A DNA stretch of 64,000 bases from Cristatella mucedo (lineage: Eukaryota; Bryozoa; Phylactolaemata; Cristatellidae): contig WPIO01000096.1 in the NCBI GenBank assembly GCA_009760855.2, positions 427,001 through 491,000 on the forward strand. The letters are read 5' to 3'. Each line of letters starts with the position of its first letter. Within the stretch, counting starts at the first letter, position 1. The translations under genes and the position numbers were made by a program. The notes under the pieces were generated by a model, which saw only the letters and a list, made by a program, of their open reading frames with translations, ran no database searches and was not told the DNA's origin. This document shows, piece after piece, positions 31,786 to 41,480 of the stretch.

Positions 31786-32790
31786 AATTGCCTGATCGGC
31801 CTACGAGCCCGCCTCGACCTGACCGGCGACGTGACGACGGTGGACGTCACTGACCTCGAAGCGCTGGAACACACCATCGTTCCGCGCTTCATGGTGTCCA
31901 AGCTCCGCGAGTTCGCTCGCCGAGCTGAGGGCAGAGCCTGGGCCGAACAGCCCCAACGAGGCAGGCTCAGTCGCTGCTTGGCGTCTGACCCGTTCGCGAC
32001 CCACAGCCACTTCCTCTTCACCGGAGCCGGGCTGTCGTTCCGAGCGTGGAGCTTCGCCTTCCTCGCGCGCCGTGCTCCCGGTTCGGGCGGCGATCTCGCG
32101 CTCGCTTCCCGGGGCGAAAACCAGCTGCCGGGTGTGCGGCTACTCACACGAGTCAGCCTGCCATGTGCTGAGCCACTGCCGACCCATGCTATACGCGATC
32201 ACAGCACGCCGAAACACCATCGTGGGCCGTCCGATCGCTGCTCTTCCTGAGCGTCTGCGAGACCTCGTGTCCGTAGGGCGATGCCACCCCACCGCCGGCG
32301 TGGGCCGCCACTGAAGCCAGACCTCATATCATCGGCAACGGCTCAGAGGCGGTCATCGTCGAAGTCACGATACCTTTCGGCAACGACGCCGAAGCGGCTC
32401 TGCGTCGCGGCCAGGGCGAAAGTGGACGAATACGCGGGCATCGCCGACGCCCTGCTCTCTGGCGGCCACAGGTCGGCGGTGGTCTTCGGCCGTTCGCGAT
32501 CGATCGGCGAACGCCCTGCTCTCTGGCGGCCACAGGTCGGCGGTGGTCTTCGGCCGTTCGCGATCGATCGGCGAACTCGGCAGCTGGTTCCCGGGAAATG
32601 AGGCAGTGACCTCGGTGACCTCGGCGTTTCTCGGAGCGAGCGAACGCGCGGGCGGCGCTCCTCCGGCGGCTTTGCGTGTCGGACGACGCGAGCGATTACC
32701 GGGTCCGAGACCGTGTGGACCCTGTTCCGAAGCCGCGAGTCGCATCCGAGGCTCCGGCCCGTCAGGCTCGTCACCCCGGCATAATTTTAT
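31786..32790 (+). mobile_element. Decayed R2-like LINE with restriction-like endonuclease (C-terminal part)
   Basis: Three frames together give the C-terminus of an REL-endonuclease LINE. First comes the post-RT region with AEQPQRGRLSRCLASDPFA and FRAWSFAFLARRA; after a frameshift near 32,070, a zinc knuckle CRVCGYSHESACHVLSHC (CX2CX8HX4C) at 32126-32179; then KPDL near 32,315 and, in another frame, EAVIVEVTIPFGND at about 32,349-32,390, the PD-(D/E)XK-type core of R2/NeSL-group endonucleases. Residues RAKVDEYAGIADAL in a third frame fit the downstream Lys..Tyr helix, and ELGSWFPGNEAV with LRRLCVSD resemble the family C-terminus. Frameshifts and a 64-bp duplication make it dead. Assignment to the REL-endonuclease superfamily is good; the clade is uncertain. 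Confidence 0.75.
32449..32576. repeat. Perfect 64-bp tandem duplication
   Basis: The segment GCCCTGCTCTCTGGCGGCCA...GATCGATCGGCGAAC (64 bp) occurs twice head-to-tail at 32449-32512 and 32513-32576 with no visible difference. 64 is not a multiple of 3, so it shifts the endonuclease frame of the LINE remnant. Confidence 0.97.
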
Positions 32791-32889
32791 AATATTTCTC
32801 CGGTTCTTGATTGCATCTTTCAACCTGGGCAGGCTGGTCGCAGGCCACTGCCGCCGACCACTGCCGGCCACTGCCGCTGACCGAAATCT

Positions 32890-33075
32890 CGCGGTGCTCC
32901 TCTGCGCTCTGGGTCGACACGCTTCGTAGCGGAGGCTCTCCGCTACGAAGACGCACGGCGGCCGAGGCGTCGCTCTCTCAGGCACTCTTTGGCGCCGAGA
33001 TGCTCCCCGACGCCACGAAGCTCTCGCTGCTGCGCTTCGCCGCCGAGACGTCGCTCGCCGTCGCATGCTGCACCT
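32890..33075 (-). repeat. Ser/Glu/Ala-rich repeated segment, right copy
   Basis: A minus frame reads DVSAAKRSSESFVASGS and, after a stop, VSTQSAEEHREISVSG, parallel to the left copy at 31.4-31.8 kb. The two copies lie on either side of the R2-like LINE remnant. Confidence 0.5.
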
Positions 33076-33504
33076 CCTTATTCTCTGGCTGCTGCCGCTG
33101 CACACTTACGTTGTTCTGGTGCTCTTCGGCTGTTGTGGCTACTATGGAGGAGGCGGTCCCATACCCGCTTCCTCCACCGGTGATGCCGTCGGATGATAGC
33201 TGCGGCAGCCGAATGAGTTCCGCTCGCCTGTCTGAATCTCGCGGGCAGTTGACAGTGGGGTTGACCGGTGATGCAGCTGGCTCGTGTGTCCCGTGTGTTG
33301 TGGCGACGCATAACCATAAAATTATCGTGGGTGAAATGTGGAGATGCGTGTTCTCCGGTGGTTTAAGGCGACCCCCGTGCAAGGGTCGTTCGTTCCCCCA
33401 AGCAGTCGCGACCTACAAGTCGAGCATCGCTGCATTAGATGTTGAGATCTAAGTCCATGTACCTGCTGGTGCGAATTGAGAATCCAAGCTGTTTGCTGCT
33501 TAAA

Positions 33505-33648
33505 AAAAATATAATGCATCTGTATAGCGCCCTACCAGAACTTAATCCTTATTCAGTCGCTTCACAAATGCCACTGGGCTTGACCCCACGACCTCGGTCA
33601 AACCTTGGTCGGGGCGAGGACCTTAACCACTGTCCACCTAACTTTTAC
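33505..33648 (-). mobile_element. SINE-C reverse copy
   Basis: Tail TGCATCTGTATAGCGCCCTA, then CTTAATCCTTATTCAGTCGC, a box-B-like GGCTTGACCCCACGACCTCG and AACCTTGGTCGGGGCGAGGA; collinear with the 25.5-kb copy. Confidence 0.85.
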
Positions 33649-35344
33649 TAGATTATCACTTGTTCTTAAAGATGTCGGCTCATTCGCTTGACGAACATAT
33701 CTCCGTTTGACTCGAATAAATTGTAAGTCCTGAAGTAAGCCTCTTAACAGTAGTAGCCACTAAATCATATGCGATGCTGCTCAAAGTCTTGAATGTATTG
33801 CCTTTAGCAGAGAAATACTGTCACAACTGCTTATAACAACCTATGGCGGACGTAGAGTACATTCGTCTGACTTCATCGGTTCTTCACGTTCTCATGTTTA
33901 GGGTTGACTAGAAACGGTTGATATCGGGGAGTATGGCTGATAGAAAGACCTGTTGGCATTTGCTCGGTCCATTTGATTTGTCTTGGGCATGCTTATGCGT
34001 GGTGACACTGCATATTGTCTCTAGCCGATCGGCTTGCATTTATGCTGAATGTGTAAAGTCGTAGACAGAAACCTTTCGTTCTAGGGATATCTTATAGGGT
34101 GTTTTCCAAATGTCTTATAATTATTTTTTGCATCAATGTAAGACGTGGGTGTGATGTAAACAATTATTTTGCCGAGAAGGAATAAGTAACAGTTAAATTT
34201 AATCGGGAGCATTTTCTCAAATTCAAGTCCGAGGGTGTGCCATCGTAAAAGGCATGCCGTGTGACATGCAGGGGTTGTCGTACTTTCATTCTGCCTGTTG
34301 GTGACTTTTTGTTGTAATGTAGCTTGCTGGCGTCCCGACGAGTTGGCACATTGTCTACCTGCTTCTCGTCTACTTTGCCGGAGGGCATGCTCTCCCGACA
34401 TACATCGATGTATTGAATTGCAGTGACACTCCGTCTACATCTGTTGATCTGGTTGCAGCAGCCCAGTCAGATGCACGGGCTCTAGCGAAATATGTCACTT
34501 CCTTTGGCAGGTCTGTATAGAATCATCTTCTGCATAGAATCACAGGAGAACCGAATCCAAGCACTTTACAAATTGCCGAAAGAGAAGCAATAAATGAAAG
34601 GTAATTGTTAGAAAGATATCTTGTTGGAAGTAGGAGCTCGCAAGAGGACACTGACGGATGCAGCTCAGAGGACTCCAGAGGTTTAATAAAATGTACGCAG
34701 TCAGTAATCACGAACTAGTTCGTGCGCTTCCAGCCCGAAAGGTAGACATTTTTAATTTAACGTGGGGTGCTACACAAAAGCGAATCGCAATTGCTTATGA
34801 TCTCAGAGTGCACAGTTTCGAAACACGTAAGCCCACAATAAATTCTGACTGGTTAAAGACTGTGCTGGTAGTTGTAATGTTTCTTTTTAAATAATCAATA
34901 TTAAACGTCAATTCAGCAAGTGATGTGATGGCAATAGTTTTAGTAGCCGAGTATCTAAAGCTGCGGTCGCTTCGGGAAGTTGCCTATAGGTTGGGGTTAA
35001 ACCAAGTCCCGAGTCCGTGGGGTATCTCATTGGGTGTGTCTATACAAGACACTGACAAAAGCACTCACATCAAGTGGATACCCAAAACAGGTACCCCCTA
35101 AACTGATATGCAAAATGTTATATGTTCACAACTTCTCATGATTCTTAGACTAGAGGTACATCACTTGCAATTCATGACCAAATTAGTTGGTTGAAGTAGG
35201 AAGCAGGAGGCCATTCTTTACTGCCTCATGCATTAGGAAGGTGATAGTAACCAATGATCTTCTGCAGATATATGTAAATGAGGCTGTTGACTCAGCCAGC
35301 CATTCTTTACAGTTAACATCAATACACTAGATATATAGACCAGA
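33649..35344. other. AT-rich stretch without recognised gene
   Basis: An ATG-started minus frame at 34388-34164 (74 codons, starting MPSGKVDEKQ) is not low-complexity but has no recognised domain or splice support. Nothing else stands out. Confidence 0.35.
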
Positions 35345-35425
35345 CACACACATGCACACACACCCACACATTTGTGTGTGCCTACTTGCAAGCATACGAA
35401 CAGACACACACACAAACACACGTGT

Positions 35426-35459
<34 letters not shown>

Positions 35460-35498
35460 GTACACATGCACACACACACACACACATGTGTACACATG

Positions 35499-35542
<44 letters not shown>

Positions 35543-35558
35543 TACACATGTACACATG

Positions 35559-35611
<53 letters not shown>
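35345..35611. repeat. (CA)n compound repeat with ACATGTGTACACATGT palindromes
   Basis: CA runs are interrupted by self-complementary CATGTGTACACATG-type units near 35455, 35485 and 35540. From 35416 to 35611 (196 bases) purine and pyrimidine alternate strictly. Confidence 0.96.
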
Positions 35612-35613
<2 letters not shown>

Positions 35614-35984
35614 ACGCATACGTAAGCACCCATGCACAATGCATCAATGGGCAAATGGACTCCAGTTAGAGCAGTAAAAGGTCTCGGTTAAATGCCACCA
35701 AAGACCAACAGAATCCATTCTCTAGCTGTCCAGCTGTTTAGCTAGGATTCCATGTGGATACAGGAACCAGGGCTGTCAAGTCGGCCTCGGCTCATGCAGT
35801 GCAATAGCCAAGCAGCCGAAGCAGACGATCATCTGTAGACAGTGTTTTAGTCAAGATGCTCAGTGCCCCGTGGGAGCCTATATGACATATAGAGCCTATA
35901 TTGACAGGTAAAGTGCATTCCATATAAATATAAATATATGCAGAGAGATCAATAGATAGACGAATATCTAGATAATCCATGCTA

Positions 35985-36093
35985 GGAGAACTTAATCGAT
36001 ATCGAAGCACTTCACGTGTGCCGAAAGGCTTGAGCACAAGACCTTGATCCTTAAGATAATCACCTTACCCCTGGGCTAAACCAGGCACCTGAA
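35985..36093 (-). mobile_element. SINE-C reverse copy, diverged
   Basis: GGAGAACTTAATCGATATCG, GCACTTCACGTGTGCCGAAA, GGCTTGAGCACAAGACCTTG and ACCTTACCCCTGGGCTAAAC follow SINE-C order with more substitutions than the 25.5-kb copy. Confidence 0.75.
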
Positions 36094-37354
36094 CATAAAA
36101 GTAGTACACACACCCCAAGCACATGGACGCTGCTATGTCCTCACAGCCCTACCCCGTCCTCAGCTGGCAGCTTTTCCTGGCAGCTTCTAGAGCCGTCTGT
36201 ACGGCAGGGTAAGGCAGCAGCTAGCACGACCAAGAAAGAGATTCCGAGGCCAAATGCAGGTCGCTGAGCCCTCGAAGCTCCAGTGAGGTGCACGAGCAAA
36301 AAGCGGGTGAGCACTCAGCATCTCTGCCACGAACCAGAATCACCCCGAGATAGCTGGGCGCGTGGCTTGACTATATGCCGAATCAGTGCTTTTTGCCAGA
36401 CAACGGTGGCCAGCTGTCTCTGGCGACCACGCTGCATAGCGCCACTGGCGATTATCGTTGCTTCCACACAGATGTCTGCCGCAGGCAGCACAAATCCAAA
36501 CTGATCGCCTACTGCTAACTACTCACCGAATGAAAGTTGCTGATCAAGCAAGACTCGGCTGGTGACTTTTGGTCGAGCTCGACGTCGCCGATGCTAGGTC
36601 ATTTTCTGAAAGCAAGAAACCGCTCGAAGTGGCTCCAGCTGGCAACGGCCATGAGCTTGGGCTGCACGGCGTGTAGCAGTGCCACGGCTGCAGCGGCCGG
36701 GTGAGCAGCTAGCTGAACTGAATACAGGGCAGTACGCAGAGAAGCTGTGGCAGAGCGAACGCCGAGTGCACGCCAGGCTTCAGCCGCAGTGCCTCGCACC
36801 GGGTGAGAAACAGAGAGCAGCCGAAAACAGCGGCTCTCACGACGGGATCCTCGAAACCACGAAGAAATCATCATCGTCAAGGAAACATCACACATCAACA
36901 TCAACATCAAGGAAGCATCAACATCGAGGAAAGCTAAAAGACTCAAGTTTTCGCGAAATAGGATCAATCGCAGCGAAGAGCTACTTTGAAAGCTTGCATT
37001 CTCAAACTGCACTAGCTTTAGTTAGAGCTAAGTAGGCAGGCGCCGAGATGGTAGGCTGTGGCACTGCTTCGGACTGGGGAGATTCGCAACAGCTGCAGCA
37101 GCTGCAAAAGCAGGAGCAAAAGCAGCAGCTGGCCTCTCAGCCAGCAGTCTTGTGGCTACGATGGCTCGAGTAGGCGACGATGAGAGCTGCACAGCCAATA
37201 TTCTTCCAGCGTCTTCCTTCACTTGCGAAACACTGAGAGATCTCTCCTCCGTCTCCTTGTAGCATAGCTGTACCTGCTTCACGACCGTCGATTGCCAGAT
37301 CGCAAATACAGAGCTACACAGCCACTTTTCACCGAACACGACGGCCAATTCATG
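36094..37354. other. Stretch without recognised gene
   Basis: Open frames of over 100 codons on both strands, including an ACATCA-rich patch near 36,885-36,925. No domain recognised. A 106-codon minus frame ending at 37028 lies just downstream of, and in frame with, the TGA of the candidate exon at 37355-37458. Confidence 0.35.
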
Positions 37355-37458
37355 TCAGTCGATAATCCGAAGCTCAGGACCACATCGCGCGACCGTAGAT
37401 GCCACCTCCTCAACTGTCCAGCCAAGCTCAGCTGCCCCTTTCTGGCCGGGCGATGAGG
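37355..37458 (-). CDS. Candidate terminal exon of an unrecognised small gene
   Basis: The acceptor ATTCTTCAG (AG at 37460-37459) is followed by two bases that complete a GCC codon begun in the 37782 exon, then 33 codons and TGA. Words include GAAELGWTVEEVASTVAR and CGPELRIID. Joined to 37869-37782 it would give a 63-residue protein with no recognised domain. Supported only by phase agreement and canonical splice signals. Confidence 0.25.
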
Positions 37459-37781
37459 CTGAAGAATACTGAGCTAACAACAACCTGTACCGGATCCAAT
37501 TTTATACTTGGGTGGCCCACGATAATAGCAGACAGTATCCCAAGGACATAGCGGCAGGTAGCCTGCCCTCCCGACCTTGACATTTACCGGCAACCGCGCA
37601 CCTGCGCACCATCCTTTATTCAAAGTAGATTCCGTTTTATATCCAAGGCACTAGTTATCGATAGGAAAATTCTCAATTATATATCTTGTAAGTAAAATGT
37701 TATCCCACGCCCAGCAAACATTCGGAACAATAGTAACCGAACGGTATATGACTCAACTGACGTCACCAGCCCATGGCTTAC

Positions 37782-37869
37782 CCTTTCCGGTTGGCACCTG
37801 CTGGCGGCCGGTGGTCCGTCGCGAGCTCTTCTCGGAATCGTCTAGCATCTGATCGTCGGTTGGAGCCAT
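37782..37869 (-). CDS. Candidate first coding exon of an unrecognised small gene
   Basis: An ATG at 37869 starts 29 codons (MAPTDDQMLDDSEKSSRR...) ending at a strong donor G|GTAAGC (GT at 37781-37780). The frame stays open upstream to an acceptor-like TTTCAG near 37,905, so it could equally be an internal exon. The text is hydrophilic and not repetitive. No family recognised. Confidence 0.28.
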
Positions 37870-38266
37870 CAATCTCGAACGTTGCATGTACGACCAGCAC
37901 TGCTGAAAGGTATGTCAGGCCAGGCGAACCAAGAGTATCTCCATTCAAATAGGATGCACAGCTATGTGCAAATGCGGCTAACCGCGCCAGGCGCCTCCCC
38001 TGCGATCGCTACCACCCGGCGTGTCCACCATTGCTAAAAGTCTCAAACATGCTAGACCTAATCTTGAATTGCTACCAAAAAAGTATTACAGATTTTTAAT
38101 CAGCCTGTTTTCTGTTTCCCGAGTGGCTGTTTCACGTAGCCCCTCGAGTTTCCCCCACCAGCACATTTTTCCAAAGTACAGGATCGTTTATTCAACATTC
38201 CCTGGCTGACTCAGCCCCCCTCTCCGGATACACACTGTTGCAACCAAGGTGCTTCAGCTTTGGCTC

Positions 38267-38901
38267 AATAAAGTGCTTGCAAAGGACTGTCCGTTCAAAT
38301 TTTTCTTTCACGAATTTGTCATTACGAGATAAATTGTCGAGATCTGCTTGTGCATGGAAATAGGCGAATATATGTAAACCGATAGGCACTTGATTATTCT
38401 CAAACAGCCAGAACCTGTGGTTTCAGGTCAAGATTGAAAGACGGCCAAGCGAGCGATCAAGCCATGGTGTACATGCTGAATATACATCGAGTGTATCCAC
38501 TGTGCTCGGAGCTGCACCAGCTGCAGCCTGATGGACAACTGAAGAAAAGTGGCTTGCATTCAATCATCTTCTTGTCGTGCTTGCCTCAGCCTCCTCTTGG
38601 TAAGTGCCTCTGCCTCTGCCTAAACGTGGCTCGAGCTGCATGCATATGTCATGCCATTTGCCGTTCTGTCTCGCTTCAAACTCGTATTCGAGATAAAGTT
38701 TCCAATGTGCAACACCTGCCCACGAGTGTCATTGCATACTCGACCGTGATCCGCGGATTTCTGCTTGTCGCTAGTGGCTATAGTGTGCAGTGCTTGATTG
38801 ATGTGCAGTGATTGATCTTAATTTTGATTTGCTTTAGCTAAATAAAGTGCTTGCAAAGCACCGTCCGTTCGCTAGTGGCTACAGTGTGCAGTGCTTGATT
38901 C
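38267..38901 (+). repeat. Small dispersed direct repeats left of the array
   Basis: AATAAAGTGCTTGCAAAG followed by GACTGTCCGTTC occurs at 38267 and, as CACCGTCCGTTC, at 38841. CGCTAGTGGCTATAGTGTGC plus TGCTTGATT occurs at 38769 and 38870, 101 bp apart. Confidence 0.85.
38427..38599 (+). CDS. Weak candidate exon
   Basis: A segment open in one frame lies between TTTCAG (AG at 38425-38426) and the consensus donor GTAAGT at 38600. Residues include DQAMVYMLNIHRVYPLCSEL. No recognised family, and no neighbouring exon could be joined to it. Confidence 0.18.
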
Positions 38902-38973
38902 GTGTGATTTCGCCCACAAAAGCCAGGTACCAAAAACGCCTAACCACCCAGGTTTGCTTTCGCAAACTTCTGC

Positions 38974-39569
38974 AGCTAGGCCTGTCTGTCGTGATAGTCT
39001 CAGTTACCAAATGATTGTGCTTCTCGATGACCTGCGGTGGCTCCCAGTAGTGCATGGCATAGAGTTCAAGGTTTTGTTGCTCACCTTTAGGTTCCTTCAT
39101 TCTTTGGCTCCAGCCTACCTATCTGATCCTCTCCCTTTAAAAGGCTAAATCATTTCACTTGCTTTTTTAAATCTAACTGATTACCAACACCTCATACTAA
39201 TCTCAAATCCTTTGGAGAATATGCCCTCAGTTTTAAGCTAATAAAACCTGAAACCTATTTCTGACCTGCATCACGGAGTCTCCTGACTTGTCCACATTTT
39301 AAAAGGAACTAAAAATTCATTTATTTATTACAGAATTTACTGGGTCTCCCTGAATCGCCAATTACGTCCCGATGAGTGCTGACAATAACCACACTTACGT
39401 GCTGACTCAGTGCATATCATCCATCCCTCACTGTGTTATTCTTGTTGTTTATTCAGCATGCCACCACCAACCATATGACCCTCCTTTATTTGCAGTTTAT
39501 TGAAAATTGCCTAGAAAGATAATAGGTTCTCTTCGGACGAAGCATCCAGTAGATTATTATTATTACTAT
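38974..39569 (+). mobile_element. LINE-A fragment forming the start of array unit 1 (repeated in each unit)
   Basis: CTGCGGTGGCTCCCAGTAGT, TTCAAGGTTTTGTTGCTCAC and CATTCTTTGGCTCCAGCCTA correspond to the LINE-A region reading LHWLPVKQRIDFKVLSLTF in the right-edge copy. It continues to the 3' UTR and an ATTATTATTACT tail at about 39554-39568. Equivalent copies start at 42889, 46804 and 50720. Confidence 0.88.
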
Positions 39570-39924
39570 ATGACTGACAAAGAGATGAAAAGCGATTCCT
39601 TTTATCTTAGTAGCAATACATGTTGTAGCTGGATTTTGCAGCAATTTTTAATTCTACTACGTTTTGAGGCTTTGCCTGTTTTCTTAAAAGCCTCACGAAA
39701 AGATATTTCAAAAAGCTTAGAATATCCGGTCTTCCCCTCGTTTGTTCCCTACGTGTTTTTCTCCCCAATTGTACTTAAGAACTTGTTTTATTTAGAATAT
39801 TTAGTATTTGATGTCTAATTTTGCCGAGATGGCCTTACCCATACCGATTGGCTTGCTATCTGAAGAGCGAATAAGCTGGCAGGCTAACCTACCTTGCTGA
39901 ACCACGCATCTTCGTGAACTACCT

Positions 39925-40015
39925 GCTACCCTAATGTAAAGCACCAAGAAAAAAATTGAGTTCTCTGAGTCTGCCTTGTCCAGTGAATCATTTATTTTAA
40001 CATTTGTGATTATGA
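39925..40015 (+). mobile_element. Second LINE-A 3' tail within array unit 1 (repeated in each unit)
   Basis: CTAATGTAAAGCACCAAGAA, ATTGAGTTCTCTGAGTCTGC and a degenerate ATT/ATG tail match LINE-A 3' ends. Counterparts lie near 43,845, 47,760 and 51,680. Confidence 0.75.
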
Positions 40016-40884
40016 TTACTTTACTGGTAAAACTGGCCTGGTGAACTCTTGCAAAGCTGGCTTAGACATCCCTTCTGCACACTTTGATGTACGCAGCTGA
40101 GTGGTCAGGCCGATTTTTACAATTTGACACATCATTCCTGGTTGCAGCATGCTGAGTCAGCAAATCCTTATCCAGCGAATCGCCTGGCGGCCTGCAATTG
40201 CTGCTCGCTGGCAGCTACATTAAAACATACTTGCACCAATGCATTAAACCTCTGTATAACTTGGGAAAGTTATTGCATATAAGAGCGTTGCTTAGGGCGA
40301 AAGCCTTAGGGTGAAGCCTCTTGCTGCAATTCTGGCTGCCTCCTGATGTTTAAAGATGCGCAACTGGCAAGCTTTCGAGAGAAATTGCAAGTGGTTTACC
40401 ACATTTGCAAGGTCACGTATGCTTAAAATAATTACAGAGATTCGTCAAAGATGCAATGCACGTTAGCTATCCTGGCAAGAAAAAAGGGAAGTTCTTGCTC
40501 TCCAGGAAGCTACATAAGTAAGGTAGAAAAATTCAAAGGGAACTTATTGCTAGCCAGGAAGCTGCAGGCTACTGAGCTACCTATGGCTCCCTGCAGCTGG
40601 AGCTGCTGGCACCAGCTGCCTCTCAAGCAAAAGCTGCAGAAAGCTGCCTAAAGAGAGCTGCCCAAAGCCGTGCTCCCGAGTTTGAGGAAACGCTTTCTTG
40701 CATTCGAGGAACGCGGCTGCTCGGCAGCTCGGCTACCACTCAAGCGAAATCCGCTCAATCCTTCACGTCTTTAGCTGCAGCTGCCACCGGATGCTCTACT
40801 ACTGCCGCCGGCCTCTTAAGCATCTCAAAGTGCTTAGCCACTACCAGCTGGTTCGTCCGGACCGAAGTGGTTTTAACACGGGAT

Positions 40885-41480
40885 CCTTGCAGATTCATGC
40901 TTGTCCATAGCAAAACTACAGTAGCTGCATCCGAGTGGCAGCTTCTGAAGCGACGCGAAGGACTGGCTCACAGAGCAGCTCGACTTGAAAAGTTTTGATC
41001 GCTCAGTTAACCTTGAAATCAAATGTCGTCTGCATTTTCGCACTGTTGAATGTGCCATCTCTTGATATGGGTTTTCACCTCGAAATCTGGCACATTGATG
41101 CTTGTCCATTGGCGATTGACATATCAGTCACTGATTATGAGATGCTGTGAGATTTTCTGTGGTCTAGCTTCGAAAGAGTCAGCTATGCCTGTAAAATGCT
41201 CAGTGGAGGCCTGATCAACTGGAAATCTACCATAGCCGCATCCGAGTGGCAGCATTACAAGCTATGGGAAGGGCTGGCTCGCAGAGCTGCTTGACTTGCA
41301 CAGTTATGAATGGTTGCTCAATGTTGAGATTCAAAGTCATAAGCGCTTTCACGTACGGTTGAATTCAGCATCTTGTGCTACAGGTCTTACCTCGGATTCT
41401 CAAGGGTTCACGTTTCTCCATAGGCGATGAACATCTCGGTAACTGACTACTATGCGCTTTATGATTACCTGTTGAATTCT
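40885..41480 (+). repeat. Satellite-like monomers within array unit 1 (repeated in each unit)
   Basis: The landmark ATTGACATATCAGT at 41115 and ATGAACATCTCGGT at 41427 are 312 bp apart. Shared words GCATCCGAGTGGCAGC, GGCTGGCTC.CAGAG, TCAAAGTC and GGTTGAATTCAGCATCTTGT repeat. A further partial monomer lies at 41,830-42,000. They are related to the block at 26.3-27.2 kb. Confidence 0.82.

Noticed and set aside
35233-35669. Cys-Val and Thr-His frames over the CA repeat
   Set aside because: Dinucleotide repeat translations; composition explains them fully.
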